From Terramyces sp. JEL0728 (Eukaryota; Chytridiomycota; Chytridiomycetes; Rhizophydiales; Terramycetaceae): DNA of 64,000 bases. The notes under the pieces were generated by a model. The model was not told where the DNA came from, searched no databases, and saw nothing but the letters and a program-made list of their open reading frames with translations. Below are positions 45,773 to 57,584 of the stretch, piece by piece (within the stretch, counting starts at the first letter, position 1; every line of letters begins with the position of its first letter). Position numbers and translations under genes: made by a program. The stretch covers positions 62,001 to 126,000 of the forward strand of contig JADIIU010000003.1 in NCBI GenBank assembly GCA_027603945.1. Direction: 5' to 3'.

Positions 45773-47294
45773 TTAGCAGTTTTGAAGCTTCAGATTTTGC
45801 AGTAATGTCTCAGATGTCAAGTTATTCAGTTCATCGATTAGGGCGGCTTTGAAGGTATTTGGCCCTTTAACGTCCAATCTCTTAGCAGCAATTTCGGCTG
45901 CGACTCCCATTGATGCCAGTCCAGCAATGGCGGCAACAAGCAAGTCATCATTTGAAACTTTGGTTAGTAATATACATACCTGCAGCATAACAAGCGATTG
46001 CAGTAGTGGCCATGCATCCAGACCCAGTAATTTTGCCCAAATATTCGTGTCCATTGTGAATTGAAAACGTGCGATGGCCATCAGATACATAGTCTACCAC
46101 CCCGGTCATTGCTATTACACTCTTTTCTAGTCTAGAAGTTGAAGCAACAATGCGGGCAGCATCGTTCATCTTTCCAACACTGTCAACCCCGCGCATTTCT
46201 ACTTCTCCGGTTCCAGCTAAACTTGAAATTTCACCAGCATTTCCCTTTACGATGCCTATATCCAGTGAATCGGTAAGGAGCTTCATTGTAGATTTCCTGA
46301 GACTCGACGCACCAGCACCAACAGGGTCTAGCACTATTGGGGTACCTTTAGCATTTGCTTTCTTTCCAGCTCCGACCATTCCAGCAATAAATTCGTCATT
46401 CAAGGTGCCGATGTTTAGCAGGAGTGATCCAACAAACTCTCCCAATTCATCGACTTCTTTGATATTTTGTGCCATGATTGGAGATCCGCCTAAAGCAAGA
46501 GTTGCATTTGCAGTATCATTCATGACAACAAAGTTGGTAATGTGGTGAACCAAAGGCAAAGTAGAACGCAGCTTTTCAAAGGTTTGCGCGACTTTTAGTT
46601 TGATATCATCTGGGAAAACGCACTTTGGCAATTCGTTGACATACCCTCTTGCGATTGCCTCTTTGAGAGATTTTACCTTTTCAGCAACTTTTTCAGCGCC
46701 AACAATGTCTGACACGATTGCCAGACCATGCAACTTCCTTCCTTCAGCACCATGGGAGTGGCGAATTACTCTTTCTGCATTGGTAGAATTAATACCACCA
46801 ATTGTAACCGCTTTGACGTTGGCAGGCAGGGATTCCAAAATTTCCAATACTCCTCTTGGTCCCAATGGTGTTTTTTTCAATTTTTTGGTGTTTGTCCCAA
46901 AACATGCACCAATTCCAATATAGTCAGCTCCGTTAGTGATTGCTGCTTTGGCCTCTGCTACATTGCCAACCGTGACGCCAATAATTTTGTTTTGTCCCAA
47001 TAGCTTTCTGGCGATTGGAAGCGGAATATCATCCTGACCAATGTGGACACCATCGGCATCTATTGCGAGGGCTACATCAACACGGTCATTGATCAGTAAG
47101 GGGATATTTGCCTTTTTGGTAATTGCAAGCAAGCTCTTTGCCAATTCAATGAAAGGACCAGTTTCCAACTCCTTTTCCCTGAGTTGAACAATTGTAACTC
47201 CGGCATCTACAGCTTGTTGAACTGTTTCTACCAGATTTCTTGATGGGTGAACTAATGAGCTGTCAGTAACTAGGTAGCAGGAGTAATCAATCAT
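45773..47294 (-). CDS. THI6: Bifunctional thiamine-phosphate synthase / hydroxyethylthiazole kinase, 499 aa
   Basis: Fungal-type ThiE-ThiM fusion. The N-terminal ThiE half (about residues 1-215; VTIVQLREKELETGPF, LLINDRVDVALAIDADGVHI, GIGACFGTNTKKLKKTPLG, VTIGGIN) makes thiamine phosphate. The C-terminal ThiM half (VHHITNFVVMNDTANATLAL, GTPIVLDPVGAGAS, KGNAGEI, KITGSGCMATTAIAC) phosphorylates hydroxyethylthiazole. One 22-nt intron (45958-45979) lies near the 3' end. The ATG at 47294 begins MIDYSCYLVTDSSLV, normal for ThiE. It shares a 28-bp spacer with THI20. Confidence 0.96.
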
Positions 47295-47322
47295 TTTTTT
47301 TGAAAAAGCAAAGATCCAGAAC
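47295..47322. promoter_or_regulatory. 28-bp THI6/THI20 divergent spacer
   Basis: The two thiamine genes start 28 bp apart on opposite strands. Any shared control element (yeast thiamine genes use a Pdc2/Thi2-type activator) must lie in these bases or inside the coding exons. I see only a T-rich run and no riboswitch; the known fungal TPP riboswitch sits in longer introns than any here. Confidence 0.5.
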
Positions 47323-48991
47323 ATGATTCCAAAAGTATTAACGGTGGCAGGTTCAGATTCTGGAGGGTAAGTATCCATTAACCGTAGCGGTGCCGGTATC
47401 CAAGCGGACTTGAAAACATTCACTGCATTGTCGGTATATTCCTCCTCTGTCATCACTTGCGTTACATCACAAAATACGCAGACAGTTGATGCAATTCAAG
47501 TCATGCCCGCCGAGTTCGTTGAGGCACAATTAAGAGGTAATCTTTTCTAATAGCCAGCGGTTTTGACTGATATAGGGGCAGGTATCCTGAGTTTAACAAA
47601 GATGTAATTAAGTTTGGAATGCTCTTTTCTTCGGAAATTATAGATACGGTAGTCAATTATTTGGTTCACTTTTACGGAGACAATATGCCTAGAATTGTGT
47701 TGGATCCGGTGATGGTTGCGACTTCAGGGGCAATGCTTCTCAATCCAGAAGCTGTCCATGATATGAAAACCAAAGTATTACCAATCACATATCTCGTTAC
47801 CCCAAACGTCCCAGAAGCTATTATACTTGCTGATGAGGATGACTCGATGAAGGATTTGAATGATTTAAAGAGGATTGCAAGGAAGATTGCAGACTATGGA
47901 TCTCAAATTGTTTTATTGAAAGGAGGCCATGTACCATTTGATATCAATGGAAACACAATTTCAATTGAAGCCACTTTGGATCCGCTAAATCAAGACGAAT
48001 CCTACTATTTAATCGATCTAGTATATTCAAAAGTGGATGACGAATTTTTCGAATTGAAAAACAAGTTTGTGAAAACCAAAAACAATCATGGCACTGGATG
48101 CACAGTTAGTGCTGCTATCGCGGCAAATTTGGCAAAAGGGCTTTCGCCTCGCGAGGCAATCGTTCAAGCAGTTGAATTTGTTCAAATAGCTATTCAAACT
48201 TCTTTTGATATTGGGTTTGGAAATGGGCCGCTTAACCACTTCCATTCTACTTCACATGTAGCTGTTCCTCCGTAATCATCTCTTACCTTAGTTCTACAAA
48301 TGACAATCCATACCCATTTTCATCGATAATTCGATTGAGATTTGCAAGCTTGTGGTATGAATACACACACCACCCGTTTGTGCAAGGGTTGCAAGATGGA
48401 ACTCTTCCTCCTGAGTGTTTTGCGCATTATCTCAAACAGGATTATCTCTTCTTGCTTCATTTTGCCCGTGCAAACAGTTTGGGGGCTTACAAGTGCACAA
48501 CTTTTGAAGAAATGGCGGCATTTAATGCAACGGCAATGAACATAGTCCAGGAAAGTAAATTACACGAAGAATACTGTTTAGAATGGGGGATTTCGTTGGA
48601 AGAGCTAAAGAGCACTGAAGAATGCACGGAAACGATAGCTTACACTAGATATGTTATCGACAAAGGAAACTGTGGGACACTGCTTGAATTAAGAACAGCA
48701 ATGGCACCATGCGTGATGGGCTATGGCGATATCGGACTAAGATTGTACAACGATCCAGCAACAGTTCGGGAAGGAAACCCATATTGGAAATGGATCTGTA
48801 TGTATGCTGATGAAAACTATCAACGGGCGGTAGAATCATTCCAAGGTAGTGTTTGATTTAATACAGATGCGCTGGAACGTGATGCTGCCAATTTGAAACT
48901 AGATGCTGAAAGCTTAGAAACTGTATTGAATACCGCCAAGAAAGCAATTTTATTGGAAATTTCATTCTGGGAAATGGGGTTGAAACCTTAA
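47323..48991 (+). CDS. THI20: Hydroxymethylpyrimidine (phosphate) kinase fused to TenA/thiaminase II, 521 aa
   Basis: Fungal Thi20-type fusion for the pyrimidine branch of thiamine synthesis and salvage. ThiD half: [57 protein letters not shown] and NNHGTGCTVSAAI. TenA half: FVQGLQDGTLPPECFAHYLK, QDYLFLLHFARA, then PYWKWICMYADENYQ. Introns: 47367-47387, 47537-47557, 47582-47601, 48272-48291 and 48846-48866 (20-21 nt). The exon between introns 2 and 3 is only 24 nt. It converges on the glycerol-3-phosphate dehydrogenase with 19 bp between the stops. Confidence 0.96.
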
Positions 48992-49010
48992 TAAATGGAT
49001 ACTTTTCATT

Positions 49011-50142
49011 TTACGGCAGAGTGATCCCTTCAAATTCCGGGTGTGGATCTCGGGACATTAGTGCTTCAAAGGCAATCTCGAGTGGTTTGTCTTGATAAAG
49101 CACCGCATACACCTCATCTGTAATTGGCGATTCAACATCGAGCTTGCGCGCAAGTTCATAAGCAGCTTTTGTAGTGGGAACACCTTCAGCTACCGAACCT
49201 AACGACGAAATGATATCCTTCAACTTTTCGCCTTTTCCAATGCGATATCCCACAGTAAAGTTTCTTGACTTTTCAGAAGTGCAAGTCAAAAACAAGTCAC
49301 CTACACCGCTTAGACCCGCAAAAGTCAATGGATTGGCACCCATTGCAATACCAAATCTAGTAATTTCTGCTAATCCTCTGGTTATTAACGCAGCTCTGGC
49401 ATTCATTTGATATCCGGCGCCAGTGCATGCACCAGAAGCAATTGCGATAACGTTTTTTAAAGCCCCTGCAATTTCTAACCCAACCGTATCTTCAATGTCG
49501 TACACCCTGAATATTGGGGAATGGAACAGCCTTTGTGTACGATGAGCGCGCTTGGTGGATCTGGAGGCAACTATCGTTAACTTGATTTACCAGTGACGCA
49601 TGTAGGCTGTCTACGTACCACCTCTGCAGCAAATGACGGCCCTGACAAGAAAACAGCTCTTGGCCCCATTTGTGGACCAAGAACCTCATGAACTATGTCG
49701 TGCGGCAATTGACCCGAAGAAATTTCAATTCCTTTGTTGACAAAAATTAATAAATGTTCGATGACCAGGAATGGCTTAATGCGTCCCAGAATTTCTCTCA
49801 TGTGCTGCGTTGGGATCGATAATATGACGACATTTACTTTTTGGAATGATTCCTTGGAGAGCGAATAAATCCCCTTCAAGTTCTTGGATAGCTTGACGTC
49901 GGAGAGATAACGTGAATTGGTATTGTGTTGGTTGATTGAATCCATTATTTTAGTATCTCTTGCCCAAATTGATACATTATTCTCCAAAGCTACATGTTAA
50001 GCACAGTTGTACTTGCCAAATGATCCGCCAAGCAGGTTCCAAAGTTACCTGCCCCGATTACAAGGACATCAGTGTCAACTCCAGTTGAGCCGTCGTTAGT
50101 ATCTTCTTGGGAAGACAGCAAAGTTGACTTTATGTTTCCCAT
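49011..50142 (-). CDS. NAD(P)-dependent glycerol-3-phosphate dehydrogenase, GpsA type, 362 aa
   Basis: Converts dihydroxyacetone phosphate to glycerol-3-phosphate for lipid synthesis and redox balance. It has the Rossmann motif VIGAGNFGTCLADHL, SIPTQHM, the GPSFAAEVV motif, catalytic-domain VYDIEDTVGLEIAGALKNVI and NARAALITRGLAEITR. These match bacterial GpsA more closely than fungal Gpd1. Introns: 49990-50012 (23 nt) and 49571-49590 (20 nt), so it is a bona fide nuclear gene. The N-terminus MGNIKSTL fits an N-myristoylation consensus (Gly2, Ser6). The start at 50142 is the first ATG in frame; the extension upstream has only GTG. Confidence 0.93.
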
Positions 50143-50196
50143 TGTGATTAGAGAAAATTCCTCCACCTTGTGCAATAAATTGTACACAATAGTTTA

Positions 50197-51733
50197 TTAT
50201 TTATAAATGGAACTAGACTTGAAATACTTGCGAGGAGCATCCACTCTAGCAAATGACCTCTTGTAATCTGTTATTACATCGTGATGGTTTGGCAAATGGA
50301 ACGCCTTTGTCGTTCCCCCTTCAAACCTCGAAATCTTTGCCTTTCTAGAATCCAATTCATGAGAATCCGCAAATACGTTAAAGCTGGATTAGTAAATTAC
50401 TACTCTTTCGTTCCAGGAGTCGCTGGGAGAGGTGGTGCATGGAAATAATCTGCTTTGAGGGCTTCAGTTGCAGTTAATCGATCTTCCGGTTTTAATCTTA
50501 ATAAATCATCCAACAGATTATAGGTAGATGTTTGGAAACTATTATAAACGACAAAATTACTGATGAGCTGGGAATTTTTCTGGCAACGTCTTCTTACGAT
50601 AGTTTGACTCATCAAAATCCTTAAGAACGCCTTCCGTAAATATTGGCAGTTTAAGATAGCTCTTTCCGGGCCAATTCTGGTCGTTCGGTGTCCCAAGTAA
50701 GCTCCATATCATATCCAATTGATCCAAGTCCGACTTTCCAGGCAAAATTGCCCTCAAGTTACAAAACTGTTACCTCCGCTTTAGTATTTCCCCAAAAACA
50801 CACCCAACTCCCCACATATCAACAGCAGCATCATAACAGGTTGCACCCATCAGTAATTCTGGAGGCCTGAACCATCTTGTGATTACCATATTGGTATACT
50901 GTCCTTGATCTTTTGAATACGGCCGGGCTAGTCCAAAATCTGCAATTTTCAACACACCGCGGTTATCCACCAGAATGTTTGCACATTTCATATCTCTGTG
51001 TAAAATTAAATTTTTATGTAGATGCTCCACTCCTCTCAATAGTTGTTGCATATAACTTTTCACTTGTGCTGGAGCGAGTCTAATCAAAGGATTCTGTAAT
51101 ATTCCATCCAAATCATGTTCCATGTATGGAAATACCATAAAAGTTGCCCCTCGAACATTTGTCTCTCTATTTCCAGGCTTGACGGCCATTTCCTCCAGTT
51201 TAATAATGTTTGGGTGATTTAATCGCTTCAATATCCTGATTTCACGCAGAGCAGTTATAGGCATCTACAATAAGACGGAAATTACTCCTTCGCGCTCATT
51301 ATGAACTATTACTCTCTTTAACGCAACACTAGCATTAACCAAACAGTAACCGTTTGCCTGTAACTTTGTGAGCCCCCAATGACACCTGTTGTTAATGGAA
51401 AAGTACTTCTCCAAATGTGCCTTCTCCAATTTTCTTTTGAATTTGGTAGTTTCCAATTGTTGAACATCCAGAATAAACTCTTCTTGGAGAGTAAGGCGGC
51501 GAAGCTGGCACAGAAGCATGTGTAGTCATTTGCGAATTGGAAAAATCTTCAATTTCCAAATTCGCTTGCTCTTCATTGTAGCCTTGATGTGGAGCTCTTG
51601 GAGCCAAGGGTAATTCTTCCTGTTCCGAATCTGAATCTGAATTTTCGTCATCCCTCTTCCTCTTTCCATCCCTGCGCTCATTTATTTCATTCTCTTTTTC
51701 GATTTCCTGGTGCTTCATTTTATTTTCTGACAT
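50197..51733 (-). CDS. BUR1: Cyclin-dependent kinase, BUR1/CDK9 type, 469 aa
   Basis: Transcription-elongation kinase acting on the RNA polymerase II C-terminal domain and Spt5. An acidic, Ser-rich N-terminal extension of about 90 residues (including SDSDSEQEELPLAPRAPHQG) precedes IGEGTFGEV, VALKR, the TALREIRILKRL C-helix (in place of PSTAIRE), HRDMKCANILVD, DFGLARPYSKDQGQ and TNMVITRWFRPPELLMG. Six introns: 51386-51406, 51329-51350, 51265-51285, 50753-50773, 50539-50560 and 50385-50404 (20-22 nt). ATG3 lies upstream on the same strand, 30 bp away. CTK1/CDK12 is the main alternative. Confidence 0.9.
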
Positions 51734-51763
51734 TGATTTAGGAAAGAAAATTCAAACAAGGAT

Positions 51764-52681
51764 TTATTCCAAAGAAGCAGTAAAATCATATTCAATAGTA
51801 GGCAGCATGGCAGACATGAATTTCAAAAACAAGAGTAGATATTGATCAACTCGAATGTCATTTTCGTAGTGATCTAAGAGGATCTTCATAACATTTGCGT
51901 GCTTGCAAGGATGAATTGAAGCACAAGTCAAGCTATGATGGGGGTGCTGTTCCTAGGATTAGAGAAACCTACTATGGTACATGTCTTTTTCGCGTGGTCC
52001 TGGGATATATCTTCAAATATTTGAGTTCCCGATAGCGGTCGTTGCTGTTCATCATATCCATATAGCCACATTCTTGGCGTTTGGTAATATTTATCATAAG
52101 TAATAGACAAGTCGTAAGTTCTGTGTAAAATACAACGTACCTGGTGTGGATGATGTTTTCGTTTTGTTTTTGAGCAAAATCGACAGGCTCTTCAACTGTT
52201 CCACTAGATTAAAAGTAATTTACAATCCTTCGAGGTCGTCATCCAGATCTGGAATATCATCAAGATCAGGAATATCCGATGAGATATTCGTGTCCTTTAG
52301 CTTGGAGGAAATATCGGATTCATCCAAATCTGCAATTTCCTGTTTGTGATGATTATTGTGAGTTATTGTGAATCCATCATCTCCAACTTCTTCCTGATCT
52401 TCTTCGTTGTATTCCATCTGTTCGACTCGAGTTAAACAAGGGACACTCTTTGTCATTAGATATTGCTTGTCTGCAGGAAGATAGTCTCTCTTTTTATCTG
52501 GATCTCCAGCTCCCCATTGCCAGGTAGGGCATTTATAAACTAGATAATCGCCAGCGGCAACAAACTCTTCTGGGGTTAGTACACCAGTTTCTCTGAATTT
52601 GGAGTTTTTAAGGATTGGATTTAAATATTCTCTTGCTGCATGGAATATTGAATGAACTTGGGAGTACGTTGTTCTTTCCAT
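51764..52681 (-). CDS. ATG3: Autophagy E2-like enzyme Atg3, 285 aa
   Basis: Conjugates Atg8 to phosphatidylethanolamine. The N-terminal membrane-binding helix ([20 protein letters not shown]) is followed by the E2 fold with the acidic flexible insert ([18 protein letters not shown]). After splicing, [32 protein letters not shown] and the catalytic-Cys/HPC region ([16 protein letters not shown]) appear in order; the C-terminus is [12 protein letters not shown]. Introns: 52204-52223, 52121-52140 and 51953-51972, each exactly 20 nt. The family's full length is retained. Confidence 0.95.
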
Positions 52682-52851
52682 TTTGTAACTTGGGATTGGG
52701 ATGGCGGGAGAAAGAATTTCTGGAACAAACGATGGACTCGACAGTCTATTTCCCTAAATAAATCAGCCAGCCATTGTGAACACGGTGTGGTTGTGGAGCA
52801 GATTGCATTTTAATCGTCCCGCCAGCCAAGATTGTTTGTTTCCTTCAGCCC

Positions 52852-52963
52852 AAACTCTGGATAACAATAAATCAAACTCTGGATAACAATAAATCCAACT
52901 GGATAACAATAAATCCAACTGGATAACAATAAATCCAACTCTGGATAACAAACTCTAGATAAC
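52852..52963 (+). repeat. Minisatellite in the ATG3-OLA1 intergenic region
   Basis: About five tandem units of 20-23 bp share the core ctggataacaataaatc, two of them exact 20-bp repeats, with the last unit degenerate. It lies in the divergent promoter region (52682-53055), about 90-200 bp before the OLA1 start. No other element is recognised in that 374-bp interval. Confidence 0.9.
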
Positions 52964-53055
52964 CACATACAGATATTATAAGCCACTCTCTGTTTTTTTC
53001 TTGGATGAATTCTTTTTCCCTTTCCAAAAGGTTCCTTTCAAAACAGACAAAGCAA

Positions 53056-54361
53056 ATGCCGCCAAAGAAAGCCCAAGTAGTTGAAAAGCCGTTATTAGGC
53101 CGGCCAGGCAACAACCTGAAGATGGGAATTGTTGGATTACCAAATGTGGGGAAATCTTCGTTTTTCAATTCCATTACAAATAGCTCCATGCCATCAGAAG
53201 TACCCGTTAATTAACTTAGAACTTTCCTTTCTGTACTATAGACCCTGCTGAATCAAGAGTAGCGGTGCCAGATATTAGATTTGACTGGTTGGTGGATTTT
53301 CACAAACCAAAAAGTATCATTCCTGCCTATCTGACTGTCATCGATATTGCTGGTTTGGTTAAGGGAGCTGCTGAAGGCCAGGGGCTTGGCAATGCCTTCT
53401 TGTCCCACATTAAAGCTGTGGATGGTATCTTCCACCTTACTCGTGCTTTCGACGATGCAGACATTGTTCACGTAGAAGGTACTGAAAAACTAATAGCCAG
53501 GTGAAATTGACCCAGTCCGTGATTTGCAAATCATTCATGAAGAATTGCGTTTGAAGGATGCGGAATTCATGAATAAATTAGTGGAAGCCAGCAAAAAGGA
53601 TGTTTTGAGATTGGGCAAAGGAGGAAATGCCCAAGACAAGGAAAAGAAGGAGGCCTTTGAAGTCATGCTCAAAGTTCAAAAATGGATTTGCGAAGACAAA
53701 AAAGATCTCAGAGAAGGAACATGGACTACAAAGGAAGTTGAGCTCATCAACACTTGGTTCTTGATCACTGCTAAGCCAGTCGTTTATCTTGTGAACTTGA
53801 GTGAAAAAGACTATGCCAGAAAAAAGAACAAATGGCTACCTAAAATCAAGGCATGGATTGACGAACACCATCCTGGAGACGTCATGATTCCATTCTCTGG
53901 AATTGTGGAAAGTAGATTATCCGAAATGGAGACTCCAGAAGAAAAAGAAGAATACTTGAAGGGACTCAAAGCAAAATACGAATCCCCAGCCCCAATTAAC
54001 TCAGTATTGCCAAAAATTGTAGTTTCCGGATATCAAGCGTTATCTCTGCAATACTGTAAAACTGTTCTAACTTAGTCTTTACTGGTGGTGCAGATGAAGT
54101 GCGTGCGTGGACGATTAGAAAAGGATACAAAGCACCACAAGCTGCTGGAACTATTCACTCTGACTTTGAAAAGGCATTCATCATGGCTGAAGTAATGAAC
54201 TTTGACGATTTGAAAACACTTGGAAGTGAAGCTGCTGTGAAAGCTGGTGGGAAATACATGTCTAAAGGTTATGCATTCTAACTTTAGGAAAAGACTATGT
54301 TGTGCAAGACGGCGATATCATTTACTTTAAAGCTGGGCAAGTTACCAAAGGTAGAAAATAA
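53056..54361 (+). CDS. OLA1: Obg-like ATPase 1 (Ola1/Ybr025c), 407 aa
   Basis: Cytosolic TRAFAC-class P-loop NTPase that prefers ATP and influences translation and stress responses. G1 is [15 protein letters not shown]; then [25 protein letters not shown]3 [20 protein letters not shown] and NLSEKDY follow. The C-terminal TGS domain is [20 protein letters not shown] then [14 protein letters not shown]. Introns: 53200-53219, 53479-53500, 54056-54075 and 54268-54287 (20-22 nt). The start MPPKKAQVV matches the family, but an in-frame ATG at 53005 would add 17 residues ([17 protein letters not shown]) that look like a mitochondrial presequence. Confidence 0.96.
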
Positions 54362-54374
54362 ATGTGCAAATTTA

Positions 54375-56552
54375 TTACATATAATCGTCAGAGAGATAAT
54401 GAGAATTTTCAAATTCGTGTATTTCAACAGTCAAGTCATCATCTCCAAAGATTGAATCAAGTATTTTGGAAATATCTGTAGCGTCAGCGTAATCGTTATT
54501 AACTATCTTGGTAGGCGGGTCTGGAAGGATCAATCCTTCATCATCAGACTTATCGTGCTCTTGCCACATGCGAGTAATAATCTCAGCATTCATTTGGCGA
54601 GGTTCGTTGGAAACATTTTGGTTTGATTGCCGCACACTGATGGCCGGGGATAGATTTGAAGTCTTCCCTAATGTTTTTCGCACCTTCTTTTCAATATGCT
54701 TGCCGTCGTAATCCCAACCGCCATCTGGTTTGATAGTCACTGTTCGGACATTATCCGCAGTTGAATCTACTATATTTCGCACTACCATATCCAAATTTAA
54801 AGTGTGTAGCTCTATATGTTTGCTACACACGGGACAAGTAAGGTTGAGATATTGTGCCCCTGTGGCATAACTTGAAATCCAAGAATCCAAGTCGAAACAC
54901 TGCTATTAATTCGAAATACGTTTAAATGCTTACAGTGAGTACTGCGCACGGGCTGCTTCATTTTGGTCATTGTCAACGGGCAGTTTAAGGCAAGAGGCAT
55001 AGATTCTACCACCATCATGCACTCGTCATCAGTTCCATTGAAAAGCTCATCCACTGTGTTAGTAACATGTACCAAGCTTTTCAAAGTTACTTTCCACTAA
55101 ATGTGGCCGTGTCTTTACATATTCCAATGCTTTCAAAGGAACCAAAAGGAAGAATGATTCAATTTTGAAAACATATTCTTCTTTTAATTTTTCTGATGAA
55201 TAAAAGTGGATGGAAAGCGTTGCTTTGCCTTCTTTCAAGTATGGTTTTACTAAAGTAGGTAAATTCGTCCCTATTGTTCCCAACAAATTGTCCGGTGTTC
55301 GCTCGTACTTCTTTTTTTGTACGGGTATCTCCACTCCATTTAATAGCATCGATTTCAAATTCACAGGCCAATCATGTCTTTCGGTACTATCCATCGCACG
55401 GTGACATCTCAGCTGAATGAAGGCATCTACATTTCCCAACTTTAGCTGTTCTTTAGAAACCGCAAACTCTGCATGCACACTACTGAAAGCCCTGACATTT
55501 CCAGATTGATAGATAATACAGTGTGATAATGGAATATAGCTGCCTCTATTCGACACAGACGGCGTATGAATATGAGAGAATGAGTTTGCTACCATTGAAG
55601 TTAAATTTGTAGGATTTGGTGCTATAGACATTGGCGTATTAGCTCGAACAGACGATACAGTGGAAATTGGACGTATCGATGCACTTGCCATTGAATTTAG
55701 CCTCGCAGGGGTATGAACTGCAGAATTTTGCATAGCTGGAATTGCCGCACCAGAATTCAGTCTAGCCGGGACGTTCTCTGGTGCGCTATGATATTGGTAA
55801 GAGTAAGGAGTCTGGGGATGTATCCGGGGAGCGCCATTTGGTTCAAGTTGTGGGGTGGTTGTCATATCAAACTTTTTGAAAATTGGTGTGACCCATTCTG
55901 TAAGCTTGGAGCGAAAATGATGGACTCGAGGATCATAGTGTGCCAGAGCAGTAATTCCTACCAAATATCTATATTGCTGTAAGCATAAAGTTAAATCTAC
56001 GCGTTATTCTAACTTACTTTCAAATAATGGTAAAAACTTTGCTCTGTATTTGAGTATTATTTCCAATAAACGATAGAATCCCAGCGGTTCGTGTGGCTCT
56101 TCAATACAAATCTTTGCAATTTGAACTAGTATCACTGACAATAATGGGACATATGCACTGTTGTAGGCAAGAGGATTCTTACACCAGAATGTCATTTCCT
56201 TTATCACTTCCGATAACGCTGAACTATTTTGTAACATCTCTCTCAAATATTTCAATCTTTCTATATTTCTATTCATTACGGATTCATTCGACTGTGCAGA
56301 TTGGGTAGTATAGATTGACGGGGGTGGTAAAGAACGGATTCCAGATCCTGCAAAATTACCACGTATCTGTGGTGTTAACGTCGTTGGCGTATTAACTGGT
56401 ATCTGGAGGTTAGGCTGAACCATTGTTTGTTGTGATAAGGTGTCGGGATGGGCTGTAGATAGTTCCTTTTGCAAATTCTCTGCCTGTTTCATGAAATATT
56501 GCAGCAGATTTTGCTTTTGTTCAACTGTTAAATTCGACATTTCCGGTTGCAT
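54375..56552 (-). CDS. SP-RING (PIAS/Siz/Zmiz-type) SUMO E3 ligase, 705 aa
   Basis: Probable SUMO ligase. A Gln/Ser/Pro-rich N-terminus of about 270 residues (MSNLTVEQKQNLLQYFMKQA) is followed by a PINIT-like region (HDWPVNLKSMLLNGVEIPV). The SP-RING has LALNCPLTMTKMKQPVR, THCKHLNCFDLDSWISS and LTCPVCSK; the Zn ligands Cys, Cys, His, Cys, Cys, Cys are all present. The C-terminus holds an acidic stretch with DDEGLILPDPP, which resembles a SUMO-interacting motif. Introns: 55997-56017 (21 nt), 55054-55072 (19 nt) and 54900-54919 (20 nt). No SAP domain is obvious, favouring Zmiz-like over classical Siz. Confidence 0.85.
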
Positions 56553-56678
56553 CTCGAGATCTCTGGAAAGTAAAGAAATAAAATTACTGTCCAGTCCTTA
56601 ATATTAAATAACCAACCCCGATATTGGAAATACAAAATGAGTAGCTGACACACCGCAATTTTACCACGAAAAAGTTTC

Positions 56679-57584
56679 ATGAATATTTTGGTCATTGGTG
56701 CTGGTGCGGTTGGATGCACATATGGTTCCCACTTTCAACATCCTGGAGCAAAAGTGTCTCTAGTGTGTCGCTCAAACTACGACGCTATTAAATCCAGAGG
56801 AATCAAGTTTGAGACATATAATTGGGGAGACTACACATTCTCACCCGATGGCGTGTTTAAAACAGTAAAAGAAGCTACGGGGATATATGATCATGTCATT
56901 GTTACGACGAAAGCGACTCCAAATATAAACTTGGTTGAACTCATCCAACCAGTCGTTACGGACAATACCATGATTCACTTGATTCAAAACGGGATTGGAA
57001 TTGAAGATGATTTAGCTGCTCAATATCCAAACAATCCGATTGTGTCTTGTATAGCTTATATTGCGTGTCACCAACCAGAGCCAGGATACATAATCGCAAC
57101 ATCGCATGTCACTTACTTTACTTTGGGGCTGTTCAAACTCAATCCGGTGGACAATGAAAAACTTCAAAGATTCGTTGATCACGGCACGGCAGGCGGATTG
57201 ACGTTGAATAAGGATGACTGTATCCAGCGATCGCGATGGAAAAAGCTTATTTGGAACGGCTCATTTAACCCACTATCGATTGTATCCGGGAACAAGACTT
57301 GTAAAGAAATGCTTGATGATGAAGATTTACACTCACTTGTCCGAAGCTTGATGCTAGAAGTAGTCACAGTAGCCAATCAGCTGTTTGAAGAAAAGATTCC
57401 CTTGGAAGCAATAGATGAAAATATTGCAAATACTGTAAAGATTGGCCATTACAAACCAAGTATGTTGTTGGACTGGGAACACGGCAATCCAATTGAAATT
57501 GATTTTCTTATTTCATCTTATGCAGACAACATCGAACTTGGCGTTTCTGCCAGCACTCAATTTGATGGATGGAATACCATGTGA
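56679..57584 (+). CDS. 2-dehydropantoate 2-reductase-like protein, 301 aa
   Basis: ApbA/PanE-family NAD(P)H reductase, which reduces ketopantoate to pantoate for coenzyme A. It has the N-terminal Rossmann motif ILVIGAGAVGCTYGSHF, VTTKATPN, HLIQNGIGIEDDLA, the RSRWKKLIWNGSFNPLS catalytic-domain block and YKPSMLLDWEHGNPIEIDFL. It is intronless up to the TGA at 57582. The expected C-terminal helix (GLLFQKLKKHNPYFPE) occurs about 60 bp further on in the +1 frame, so either a splice I cannot resolve or a frameshift truncates it. Family members are often multiple and not all are true PAN5. Confidence 0.85.
   Translation: MNILVIGAGAVGCTYGSHFQHPGAKVSLVCRSNYDAIKSRGIKFETYNWGDYTFSPDGVFKTVKEATGIYDHVIVTTKATPNINLVELIQPVVTDNTMIHLIQNGIGIEDDLAAQYPNNPIVSCIAYIACHQPEPGYIIATSHVTYFTLGLFKLNPVDNEKLQRFVDHGTAGGLTLNKDDCIQRSRWKKLIWNGSFNPLSIVSGNKTCKEMLDDEDLHSLVRSLMLEVVTVANQLFEEKIPLEAIDENIANTVKIGHYKPSMLLDWEHGNPIEIDFLISSYADNIELGVSASTQFDGWNTM

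Noticed and set aside
52852..52963. CRISPR-like or intron-derived array
   Set aside because: Units are contiguous without spacers and lack splice-site ends; it is a simple minisatellite in a eukaryotic genome.
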